This document shows positions 34,509-43,309 of a DNA stretch of 64,000 bases, piece by piece. The position numbers and the translations under genes are program-made. The stretch is from Mycolicibacterium sp. P1-18 (GTDB taxonomy: Bacteria; Actinomycetota; Actinomycetes; Mycobacteriales; Mycobacteriaceae). Location of the stretch: assembly GCF_008329535.1 (NCBI RefSeq), contig NZ_NPKR01000007.1, positions 1 to 64,000 of the forward strand. The letters run 5' to 3'. The notes below the pieces were generated by a model, which was not told the origin of the DNA, ran no database searches, and worked only from the letters and a program-made list of their open reading frames with translations. Each line of letters begins with the position of its first letter. Position 1 is the first letter of the stretch.

Positions 34509-37500
34509 ATGTCCATCGACATTCCCCCAGCGTTGCAATGGGTCTCGTATCTGGCGGGCAGCAAGTGGCCGCAGGGCGACGAAGACGGTCTGTGGCGCAT
34601 CGGCGAACACTGGCATGCCTCCGCGACGGAGATGTCGGATCTGATTCCCGAGTTGAACCGGGTGCGCAACGAGACGATGTCGGTGATCACTGGCGAGACC
34701 GCGAACACCGCGGAGCAGGAGTTCGCCAAGCTCTTCGACGGTGACTACTCGGTGGACAAGCTCGTCGACGCCATGTCGGCGTTGGGGGAGATGGCGCGGC
34801 AGGCCGGTACCCAGCTCGAGTCCTCGAAGATCGAGATCCTGGTCGGATTGGCGATGTCGGCCGCGGAAATCCTCTATGCGATCGCCATGGCGCCGTGGAC
34901 GTTCGGGGCGTCGATGGCTTGGATCCCGCCGATCGAAGCCCTGACCATCGCGGCGATCCGAACGCTGTTCAACCAGTTGCTGCGGGCCTTGGTCCGCAAG
35001 GCGGTCGAGGCCCTGACCAAGACCGCCGTGGCTCGGCTGGTTCGCGAAGCCGCCAAGGAAACCGTCGAGGAGATCGCCGAGGAACTGATCACCAACCTCG
35101 CCATCCAGCAGTATGAGGTCGACAAGGGCCACAAGGACAAGATCGACTGGAGTGACGTCGGGAACGCGGCCAAGGGTGCGGCGGCCGGTGGAGCGGCTGC
35201 AGGTTTGTTCCACGCCCCGGCGTTCGGGGCGTTGGGCGGCAAGCACGGCCAGGGTGGCATCGGCAACGCGCTTGCGGGCGCGGGAGCCTCGTACGGGGCC
35301 GAGGTGGTTGCCGGGGTGGCCGGTGCCCTCGCCGCCGGGAGCAATCTGAATTCCGGTGAGATCTTCGCCGGTGGCGCACTGGGTGGCCTCTCCGGTGGTA
35401 TCGAGAGTTCGCACGGCCACGGTCACGACGACCACGGCGAGGACTCTTCCCACGGCGCCCCGGCTGGCCTGGATGGAGGCAAGACCCACGCGTTCGACTC
35501 CGATGCCAAGGGGCCCGACGTCGTCGCGGGAGACGACGCCGTCAAGGGGAACGACTCGGTCAAGGGAGACGACTCGGTCAAGGGAGACGACGCCGGTAGT
35601 GGCGTCGGCAGCAAGGATCCCGGCGACTTCGGCTATCCAGACGCGGCGCCGGCGTATCAGAAATCCGATCCAGATGGCTCACCTCCGCCCTTCGGCCAAC
35701 ACGAGTCCGGTGACTCGTCCGACGGACCCCGGAGCGCGGTGTCGGGGGATTCCCTCGACTCGGGCACGGCGGTGACGGGTGCACCGCAACCGCAACCGCA
35801 CACGCAGGAAGCCTCGTCGGCTTCGCTCGGTGGCGGCCAAGGTGGCGACGCCGTGTCGCAGCCGGCATCCATGGACAGTCACACGGATGACGCTGCGACA
35901 CCGCAGAATCCACGTGGCGGCCGCAGCGGCGAGTCTGCTGCTCAGCAGACCCTGGGCGGTGGTCATACCGACATCGCTGCGGCACGACACGATTCGACGA
36001 GTGACCACCTCAGCGAATCGAGAGCCCCCCAGACGCCGGATGACGGTTCGGCCGCACAGGCCAGCGGACACCAGGCACCGCCGTCGAGCACCCAGCAGCC
36101 AGCACCGCAAGCCCACGCCTCGCAGTCGGCGCCGCAGCACGGATCGTCCGAGCCTTCGGGTGGTCAGCCCGTCCCGCAGCACGTGCCCGACCAGACCGGG
36201 CCGACTACCGCCGAACACCACGCCAGCAGCGCGAACTCCAATCTGAGCGCCACGCATCATGACTCGCAGACTCCGGGCCGCGGCGCGGAGCCCGCGCCGC
36301 ATCAAACGTCCACGTCGTCGGACACGTCACCGACGCGCGCTGAGGCGCCGACGCCCGTTTCACAGTCGCCCGGTGGGGCAGTCCCCGAGTCTGCGGCGAC
36401 CGATCATGGTGCGCCAGCTCGTGCGGATGATCCCCACCAGGTGGACGGGCCGCGACCCACCGAGCACTCGTCGAGTGTCGGTACCGCACCGTCCGACGGC
36501 ACTGGCGCAGCAAGCGAGAAGCCGGCCCCGCCGTCGACCGACACCGGCACGAATGACTCGTCGGCGTCGTCGAACTCGGCCACCACGCCGGTGACGACCA
36601 CGGGTGCCGGGACGACCGCCGCTCCGTCGACCGCGGCACCGAACGCTCAGTCGACCGCGCCGACGTCGACCGCGAGCACCCAATCCCAGCCGGGCCCCTC
36701 CAGTACGATCGCTGGCCCGTCGTCGCCAAGTAACCAGGCCGCGACGCCGCCGCCAGGATCGACGGCTACGCACTCGTCCAACACCGCTGGGACCCCCGGC
36801 CCCGGCGCGCCCGCGAAGTCGGTGTCAGCGGGCGTGGGGGCCTCGTCGAACTCCGCTCCGACGGCAGTGTCGAACGTCGCGAGCAGCACCGCCTCGACAC
36901 CGGCATCGCGCTCCACGGGCGACGATCAACCCCACGTCGTCGTGGGGATGTTGCCAACGCCGGCGGGGACGGTGCCCGCTGCTCCTCCCGCACCTCCGGT
37001 GCGTGGTGCTCGGAAGCCCGGGCCTCGGGTGGGTGCACCGCCACCGCTGTCCCCGCCGAAGGGGCCGCGCAAGGCCGACGTCCTCGACGACGAATCGTGG
37101 CGGCACGATCCGGCGCGGTCGGCGGAGTGGTTCGCCCCTCGCGATCCAGCGCCGGAACGGCTTTGGCACTCGCGTCGAGACGGCGCACACGTCCGGTCGG
37201 TGGACACGGTGGTGGCTGACGTCGAGACCACCAGCACTCCATCCAGAGTCGACGCGTTCGACGGTCTGGTCAAGTACGACTTGCGGCGCATCGAGGTCGC
37301 ACCGGGCAAGTTCGTGCAGGAGTACACGGTCAAGGTGCACCTACGTCCCGGCACCGACGTCGACTCGGACGCGGTGGCGCACGTGGCGGCGAAGGCTCAC
37401 AGCGGCGTAGACGATCTTCTCAATCAAGGTTTTCGCTTGCCCAGCGGCGACCAGTTCCATGTCAACCTGGAGTTCACCGACAACGCCGACGGTGCGCACA

Positions 37501-40500
37501 CCGTCGTCCACGTGGGTCCCGGGGGAACCGACCAGACTCACTGGAACCCCAACGCCACCTCCAGCGTGTTGGCGCACGAAACCCTGCATTACCTCGGAGT
37601 GCCCGACGAGTACGACGACACGCGACGGGTGTTCCTGCGCCACGACACGAATTCCGGGGTGCATCGCAACGACGGCGGCATGATGGGCCACGACGTGTTG
37701 GGCGCCGACCCCGGGCTGCGCCCACGTCATCTCTGGTTGGTAGAACGCGCCGCCAATAGTCAGGTGTCAGTGCCGGATACGCGGCTGGATGACCACCGTC
37801 ACCCGATGGTGCGGGACCTCGACCATTCCCACCACGATGGCGCTGACCCCTCGCCGTCGCGCCCCGCCCCCGATCTGAAACGCGGACGGCACGACGACTC
37901 CCGCGAGAACTCGCCCGACGCCTCGAACGTCACGGGTCCGTTCAAGCGCCTTCGAACCGACGACTCTCCAATCGGCGTGGACTCTGAGGTCGACGTGCAG
38001 ATGGACGATGCACGACACGGCTCAACGGAGTCCCTGGGGCGCCCCGTGGAGCTACCACCTCGCGACGCGATGACCAAGTACAACAACGCCTTCGCGGAGT
38101 TGGCAGACGGACATGGGGTATTCGCCCCGTCCATTGCCACGCACTTGGCGGCTCTCAACGACAGTGTCGTCAACGACAAGCCCATCGCGTTCGTGGTGAA
38201 CGCCATCGTCTCCGTGTCGGATCTTCACCGACTGCCCGCCGTCATCGATGCGATGACGGCCAATGCAGAGGCACGAGATGGCAAGGTGGCGTTCGTCATC
38301 GGCGTCAACACCGAGCTGACTCCAGGGGCCGTGGCGAACTTGGAGACCACGATGGCCGGCATGGAGGACGTGCTGGCCGGCATCAATCATCCAGTCGCGC
38401 TCACCGCCGCCACCTGGAACATGCCGAAAACCGAGCACCTGCCTTACGGGACGATGCGCAACGACATGATGCACAGCGGTGTCAACCAATTCGCCATCGC
38501 GGCAATGCTTTCCAAGGGTAACCACCCCTACCTTGCGATCCAGGACTTCGACACCGGATCCCGCAACGTGGCCTCGGGAAAGCACGTCTTCGACCACGTC
38601 GTCGACGGCATGACGACCGGCGACGGGCTTCCGCCGTTGCGCCCCCTGATGTTCAGCGGTGGTTACACCGCACCTAGATCCGAGGCAGACTTCGACGCCA
38701 TGATCGCCGATGCGGAGGCGAAGCGTTCGGCGAAGAGCGCTGCACTCACACAGCAGCTGAGCGACCTCAAGGCCGAACTTGTGAAGACGACGACGACGAG
38801 CGAGCAATGGAAAGACCTAGACGCCAAGCGACTGAAGCTGAGCGGGGACTTGTCGAGAACTGAAGCTGCCCAGGCCAAGCTAGCCGCGGCCGGCTTCAGA
38901 GAAGACTTCACCCGCAAGATCGAACAGGACATGGACGCTCGCGTGGAGCAGGCTAAGACGAGTCCGTTGCTGCCGTACACGCCGGAGCCAAATCTCTTCT
39001 TCGACGCCGTCGCGACGCTGGTCGATCCCGAGGTCAAGTTCGGCGACGGCGGCGCCGAATTCTCCAAACTCGGGCGGTCGCTGGCCCACTTCAACGCCGC
39101 AGAGCTGGCAGCCACCCACGATGCGAACGTCGCCGCGCTGTTGAGCGGGCCGATGACCGAAGACGTACTGGCGCAGGTAGAGAACGAGCGATCCCACCTC
39201 GAGGTCGACGCTCAGACGGGTCGCCATCCCGTGCGCGGTGTGGCATTCATGACCGACTTCAAGGGTGCGGCCGTCGAGACGGACCTGGCGCGCATCGCCC
39301 TCGGCTACGCGGCCGACGGCAAACTACCCCAGTCCCACGTTGCGCTGACGGGCGTGGTGGACCGCTTCTTCGCCACCAAGTCGGACAAGGGGGGTACCAG
39401 TCTCACCAACTTCCGGAAGGAATTCGCCGAGCGCGGGGGAGCCGACCGGGAACCCACGCATCTGCACTACACACCGGATGCGCCCAAGGGCACTCCCAAG
39501 ATTGCGCCAGCGCCCTTCACCGAGGATCAGGGTGTCCGCCGGCAGCTGGGTCTCGCCGGCGACTCGACGAACGACGGGCGCCACCCCGGGAAGCACAAGC
39601 TCGACGCCGCCCTGTCCACGCCGGTCCCGGGTCATCCAGATGTGGTCGTGGGCATCGACCAGGGGAATCACATCGCGAAGGGTGTCGCCGCCGTCAACGT
39701 GGCGATGTCGAGCCCGGAGGCGTCGATTCAGCGAAAGTTCGCTTCGTTGAACAACTTGGTCGCTCAGGAGTTCTCCGACGGTATGGGCTCCAGTCTGTAC
39801 GCCGCGCCACCGCCCGCCCACGGTGGGCTGTTCCATGCCGTCGGTGACGCGCGCGGCGAGAGCGCCAGCTCCATACGTCAGGCGCTCACCTCGCACTTCG
39901 CGGGAAAGGTCGCTCCGAAGGTTCTCACGGACCTTGCGAACTTCGTCACCGAGAACCCGACGACCGATGGCGATCTGGTCAGGGCGATCATTCAGCCCGG
40001 CGCGACGCCCGACCCAAACTGGGCGGGTCTCGCGCTCGACCGGTCCGTCACGCCTCACCGCAACGACGACCCGGACACCCACCCGGGTGGGGGCGATCCC
40101 ACGCACGGACCGCTGACCAATGACGAGCCTGCGGCGATCGAAGCGCAGAAGGCGACGAACGCCCACACCGCGCGCAACGCCGAAGGACTCGCCCTCAGAG
40201 CGCTTGCCACGCAACTGAACACCAACATATCCGTCCGTGACACGACATCCGACACCGAAGCGACTTACGCACCGTTCGGCAAGGCCGCGCCGAAGTCGAA
40301 CGCGAAGGCGACCGTCAAACTCGACGCCACCGCTCAGTCCGACGGCCGCAACACCTACTCTCCGCGACAGCCCACCGGACCGGCGAACCGTACCCGCCCC
40401 GCGCCGTCGCCGGGCGACGCGGCTGGACCAGCGAGCGCGGCGGCCGCGGATACGAAGGGCCAGCAGTTGCTTGCCGCCCAGAAGGAGGAGAGGGAGGAGC

Positions 40501-42614
40501 GGGAGCAAGAGGTGTTCGGCACGTTCGAGGAATTGCCGGTCGTATCGGTGCGCTCCGAGGATGCAAAGGCGCTCGGCGGCAGCAGCGGTGTGCACAAGCA
40601 CGTGGTGGACGGCCGGGAGGTGGCGATCAAGCCAGGTCGGGGAGCGCGCGCCGTGAAGACCGAGCTGTTCGCGCAAGCGCTGTACCGCGCGACGGGAGCT
40701 CCCACCCTGCGGGCGACGCCGGTTCGGATGGCGGGAGTGGATTCCAAAGTCCATCTGATGTCCGACTTCTTGGTTGGCAACAAGCCGGATGAATCGGCTC
40801 ACGCGCAATTCGCCGGACATCCCGACGTCGCCCGGTTCGCCGCTGCGGACATGCTCCTCAGCAACTGGGACAGTCACAAGACCGATGCCTACCTCGCCAC
40901 GGGCAGGCGAGTGGTGCGCATCGACGTGGGTGGCTCACTGGACGTTCGCGCGCAGGGCGCGATCCGCGAAGGATGGACGACGACCGACGTGGCGGACGGG
41001 GGCTTCGACGTCGACGAGATCAAGCCCGGTTCACGGATGCGGACCGGGGGCCCCTTCCAACATCTCACCGACGAGCAGGTCGCCGATTCAATCCGCACGG
41101 TGGCGGACCGCCTTACCCCCGAGGCCATCGACGACGCCATCGTCGAATCGGGCTATCCACGCGATGAGGGCCAGGAGCTGAAGACCGTCCTTCAGACCAG
41201 GATCGCCAAGGCACTCGAGTGGGCAGACTTGGTGTATCCGGCGACGACGCTCGAGAATCGCTCCTTCGGAACGATTCTCGAAGCCAAGCCTCTGGGGCCG
41301 CTTCAGCAACTACACGAGGACTTCGGATACGAGCCGACCGAGGATCTCGCCAACCCGAGCGTGATCGACCACCTGCGGCCGGATCCGCCGACGGCGCTTC
41401 AGCAACTCGTCGACGACTTCGGATATGAACCGACGGTGACGGCAGAGCTGTCTCTCCCGAGTGAGATCGATGATGCGCGCTCGACGAACACGACCACCAA
41501 GGTCGAGCACTCCGACCCCACCGTCGACGTGGCGATTCTGTCCGTGCACGACACGCGGGTGGCCGACGCGCTCGGCCCGAAGCCGTACACGTTCGAGCAG
41601 AAGGTCGACGCCAGGGTTCCAGCGGTGGGACCGGAGGAATTGCTCCGCGCCTCCCAGCACGGCGACGACCGTGCACGTGCGCGGTTCGCGCAGCACTCCG
41701 GAATGCTCGACGGCGGTGTCCTGATCCGCCGGATGTCCGAGGCGGAGGTCGAGGCGTTCCACATCGCACTGGCCTCCGACGACCTCGTCGCGATCGAGCG
41801 GGCATTGTTCCCAACTCCGCCGCCCGGTTCCACCTGGCCCAAGCGTGGAGAGATCGTCTGGTCGCTCAACGACACCTTCACGTTCACCCGGGAGCTGGCA
41901 TCGGGATCGGAAGCCACCCGGCACGACCCCGACGGGTACGGGAAGATCCTCGAGATCCCCGTGACCGCGGAAATGGCCCGGTTGCTCGGCCAGAATCTCT
42001 ACATCAGCAACCCGGTGCAGGGTGCGAAACCTGCAGCCTTCCGGGGAAATCCGAATCTGAAGTACGAGGGCACCGCCGGCGGGGCGAACGATTCCACGGG
42101 CGTCCCCAACGTGGTGATCAAACGCAATGGCTTCGCGGGCTTCTGGTCGACGGTGCAGCGGGCCAGGGTGTTCGACGAGGCCGCGCACGTCTCGGCGCAC
42201 CAGTACGCACCCGCGGTCGAGACCAAGAAGGAGCGGGCCAAACGGGAGGCGGCGGAACGCAAGCTGGCCAAGGAGCTCGACCCCCAGAAGTCAGAAGAGC
42301 CTTCGCAAGGACTCTTCGACGGCGACGACGACTTCGTCATGTTTGGCGGGATGCTCGACGACGACCCTCCCCACACCCCCGCAGCACCCCCGTCGTCGGG
42401 GTCGACTCAGGCACGGCCGGCACCGGAACCCGCTAGTCCTCCGACGATCGAAGGCCTGCCGGTGGCTCAGCGTGTCCAAACGGCCTCGGCCGCTGCCAAT
42501 TCCGTCGATTACCCTCCGGTGGAGCGGTCGGGCAGCGCGCGAGTGTCGACGTTGGCAAGCGGGCGTCCCGGACAGCCCCTAGGGACACCGTTCGCCACGG
42601 CCCACGAGGACTAG
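34509..42614 (+). CDS. Giant CpnT-like modular type VII effector
   Basis: This protein has about 2,701 residues. The N-terminus (LQWVSYLAGSKWPQGDEDGL) resembles the WXG100-like domain of the toxin CpnT. Hydrophobic helices (107-160), a Gly/Ala-rich part (220-298) and a disordered Ser/Thr/Pro/Ala linker (300-850) follow. Then come: a zincin motif HETLHYLGVPDEY (His1023, Glu1024, His1027, Asp1033; Met1058-1059 possible Met-turn); a GT-A-like segment (1224-1400) with DFD at 1346-1348; an OTU/papain-like segment near 1773 lacking cysteine; a kinase-like segment with Lys2041, Glu2052, NWD 2119-2121 and Asp2139 in IDVGG; and a C-terminal segment from Arg2407 possibly ADP-ribosyltransferase-like. 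There is no signal peptide; export by the adjacent ESX is inferred. ATG 34509 is chosen; GTG 34473 would add 12 residues. No obvious immunity gene follows. Confidence 0.85.
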   Translation: MSIDIPPALQWVSYLAGSKWPQGDEDGLWRIGEHWHASATEMSDLIPELNRVRNETMSVITGETANTAEQEFAKLFDGDYSVDKLVDAMSALGEMARQAGTQLESSKIEILVGLAMSAAEILYAIAMAPWTFGASMAWIPPIEALTIAAIRTLFNQLLRALVRKAVEALTKTAVARLVREAAKETVEEIAEELITNLAIQQYEVDKGHKDKIDWSDVGNAAKGAAAGGAAAGLFHAPAFGALGGKHGQGGIGNALAGAGASYGAEVVAGVAGALAAGSNLNSGEIFAGGALGGLSGGIESSHGHGHDDHGEDSSHGAPAGLDGGKTHAFDSDAKGPDVVAGDDAVKGNDSVKGDDSVKGDDAGSGVGSKDPGDFGYPDAAPAYQKSDPDGSPPPFGQHESGDSSDGPRSAVSGDSLDSGTAVTGAPQPQPHTQEASSASLGGGQGGDAVSQPASMDSHTDDAATPQNPRGGRSGESAAQQTLGGGHTDIAAARHDSTSDHLSESRAPQTPDDGSAAQASGHQAPPSSTQQPAPQAHASQSAPQHGSSEPSGGQPVPQHVPDQTGPTTAEHHASSANSNLSATHHDSQTPGRGAEPAPHQTSTSSDTSPTRAEAPTPVSQSPGGAVPESAATDHGAPARADDPHQVDGPRPTEHSSSVGTAPSDGTGAASEKPAPPSTDTGTNDSSASSNSATTPVTTTGAGTTAAPSTAAPNAQSTAPTSTASTQSQPGPSSTIAGPSSPSNQAATPPPGSTATHSSNTAGTPGPGAPAKSVSAGVGASSNSAPTAVSNVASSTASTPASRSTGDDQPHVVVGMLPTPAGTVPAAPPAPPVRGARKPGPRVGAPPPLSPPKGPRKADVLDDESWRHDPARSAEWFAPRDPAPERLWHSRRDGAHVRSVDTVVADVETTSTPSRVDAFDGLVKYDLRRIEVAPGKFVQEYTVKVHLRPGTDVDSDAVAHVAAKAHSGVDDLLNQGFRLPSGDQFHVNLEFTDNADGAHTVVHVGPGGTDQTHWNPNATSSVLAHETLHYLGVPDEYDDTRRVFLRHDTNSGVHRNDGGMMGHDVLGADPGLRPRHLWLVERAANSQVSVPDTRLDDHRHPMVRDLDHSHHDGADPSPSRPAPDLKRGRHDDSRENSPDASNVTGPFKRLRTDDSPIGVDSEVDVQMDDARHGSTESLGRPVELPPRDAMTKYNNAFAELADGHGVFAPSIATHLAALNDSVVNDKPIAFVVNAIVSVSDLHRLPAVIDAMTANAEARDGKVAFVIGVNTELTPGAVANLETTMAGMEDVLAGINHPVALTAATWNMPKTEHLPYGTMRNDMMHSGVNQFAIAAMLSKGNHPYLAIQDFDTGSRNVASGKHVFDHVVDGMTTGDGLPPLRPLMFSGGYTAPRSEADFDAMIADAEAKRSAKSAALTQQLSDLKAELVKTTTTSEQWKDLDAKRLKLSGDLSRTEAAQAKLAAAGFREDFTRKIEQDMDARVEQAKTSPLLPYTPEPNLFFDAVATLVDPEVKFGDGGAEFSKLGRSLAHFNAAELAATHDANVAALLSGPMTEDVLAQVENERSHLEVDAQTGRHPVRGVAFMTDFKGAAVETDLARIALGYAADGKLPQSHVALTGVVDRFFATKSDKGGTSLTNFRKEFAERGGADREPTHLHYTPDAPKGTPKIAPAPFTEDQGVRRQLGLAGDSTNDGRHPGKHKLDAALSTPVPGHPDVVVGIDQGNHIAKGVAAVNVAMSSPEASIQRKFASLNNLVAQEFSDGMGSSLYAAPPPAHGGLFHAVGDARGESASSIRQALTSHFAGKVAPKVLTDLANFVTENPTTDGDLVRAIIQPGATPDPNWAGLALDRSVTPHRNDDPDTHPGGGDPTHGPLTNDEPAAIEAQKATNAHTARNAEGLALRALATQLNTNISVRDTTSDTEATYAPFGKAAPKSNAKATVKLDATAQSDGRNTYSPRQPTGPANRTRPAPSPGDAAGPASAAAADTKGQQLLAAQKEEREEREQEVFGTFEELPVVSVRSEDAKALGGSSGVHKHVVDGREVAIKPGRGARAVKTELFAQALYRATGAPTLRATPVRMAGVDSKVHLMSDFLVGNKPDESAHAQFAGHPDVARFAAADMLLSNWDSHKTDAYLATGRRVVRIDVGGSLDVRAQGAIREGWTTTDVADGGFDVDEIKPGSRMRTGGPFQHLTDEQVADSIRTVADRLTPEAIDDAIVESGYPRDEGQELKTVLQTRIAKALEWADLVYPATTLENRSFGTILEAKPLGPLQQLHEDFGYEPTEDLANPSVIDHLRPDPPTALQQLVDDFGYEPTVTAELSLPSEIDDARSTNTTTKVEHSDPTVDVAILSVHDTRVADALGPKPYTFEQKVDARVPAVGPEELLRASQHGDDRARARFAQHSGMLDGGVLIRRMSEAEVEAFHIALASDDLVAIERALFPTPPPGSTWPKRGEIVWSLNDTFTFTRELASGSEATRHDPDGYGKILEIPVTAEMARLLGQNLYISNPVQGAKPAAFRGNPNLKYEGTAGGANDSTGVPNVVIKRNGFAGFWSTVQRARVFDEAAHVSAHQYAPAVETKKERAKREAAERKLAKELDPQKSEEPSQGLFDGDDDFVMFGGMLDDDPPHTPAAPPSSGSTQARPAPEPASPPTIEGLPVAQRVQTASAAANSVDYPPVERSGSARVSTLASGRPGQPLGTPFATAHED
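35523..35594 (+). repeat. Four 18-bp units in the giant gene linker
   Basis: Four 18-bp units encode V(K/A)G(D/N)D(A/S), the last three as GTCAAGGGAGACGACTCG with one to three changes. They mark the start of the disordered linker and look like slippage-prone tandem duplication in frame. Confidence 0.8.
41301..41435 (+). repeat. Duplicated LQQLxxDFGYEPT motif in the giant gene
   Basis: Two 39-bp copies at 41301-41339 and 41397-41435, 96 bp apart, encode LQQLHEDFGYEPT and LQQLVDDFGYEPT. Each is followed within 20 residues by S.ID. They lie between the kinase-like and C-terminal segments and look like repeated short linear motifs with a central tyrosine. Confidence 0.75.
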
Positions 42615-42691
42615 GCGACACCGCAATGCAGGCACATCGGTACCACCCGGTCAATTGGCATCGGGCGCATGTCTTGCGCCGACACCCGGGG

Positions 42692-43309
42692 TCAGGCAGA
42701 CCGTCGCGCCGTGCAGTCGTCGGCGCAGCAGCGCTCAGTCAACTTCGCCCGCAGTTCACGGCGACCGCGGAAGAGGCGCGAACCCACCGTGCCGACCGGG
42801 ATTTGGAGCATCTCGGCAACCTCGGTGTTGCGATAGCCCTGCACGTCGGCGTAGTAGACGATTTCACGCAGATCCGGCGGGAGCTCGCTCAGGGCAACCT
42901 CGGCCTCGCCGGGAATCGACGTCAGCGCCTCCGACTCCGCGGACGGCAGACTGCCTTCGATTCGAGCCTGGCTGGCCAGTTGCGGATCGGTCAAGTCGCC
43001 ATGCAGTTGCTCGGCCGGCCGGCGTAGTGACGACCGGTGCCGGTCGACCCACGTGTTCGCCATGATGCGGTAGAGCCACGACTTGACGTTCGATCCCTCC
43101 CGGAACGTCGCGAACGACACGTAGGCCTTGATCATCGTCTCCTGCACGAGGTCCTCGGCGTCCGACCGCTGATGAGTCAGCCCGATCGCATGACCGAGCA
43201 GATAGGCGGTGTGCGGAATGACTTCTTCGGTGAATCTCGCGGCCAGGCGGCTAGTGGTGGACTCCGGCGCGTCGGCTTCGGCGTGTACGGACGGATCTGC
43301 AGGCAGCAT
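42692..43309 (-). CDS. ECF-type RNA polymerase sigma factor
   Basis: This 205-residue group IV sigma factor resembles the SigH/RpoE branch. Region 2 contains DAEDLVQETMIKAYVSF and WLYRIMANTWVDRHR; region 4 contains LPPDLREIVYYADVQGY and VAEMLQIPVGTVGSRLFRGRREL. The tail RCCADDCTARRSA has three cysteines at 194, 195 and 199. It starts at ATG 43309 with AAGGGG upstream. No anti-sigma gene is adjacent downstream (the giant ESX gene converges 77 bp away), so its control partner is unclear. It may or may not regulate the ESX locus. Confidence 0.9.
   Translation of the reverse strand: MLPADPSVHAEADAPESTTSRLAARFTEEVIPHTAYLLGHAIGLTHQRSDAEDLVQETMIKAYVSFATFREGSNVKSWLYRIMANTWVDRHRSSLRRPAEQLHGDLTDPQLASQARIEGSLPSAESEALTSIPGEAEVALSELPPDLREIVYYADVQGYRNTEVAEMLQIPVGTVGSRLFRGRRELRAKLTERCCADDCTARRSA

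Noticed and set aside
31863..41435. CRISPR-like arrays
   Set aside because: The repeats are in-frame coding repeats of 18 or 39 bp without unique spacers or cas genes.
4364..42614. Idea that this is an ESX-4 locus
   Set aside because: ESX-4 lacks eccA, EspG, PE/PPE and EspI-like genes, all present here. The arrangement is closer to ESX-1/ESX-2.
4051..42614. Idea that the ESX region is an integrated plasmid (ESX-P)
   Set aside because: No replication, relaxase, type IV coupling or integrase gene was seen, and the flanks are chromosomal purine genes. A plasmid origin in the distant past remains possible.
42615..42691. Immunity gene for the giant effector in the gap downstream
   Set aside because: Only 77 bp separate it from the convergent sigma factor gene; no frame with a ribosome site is present.
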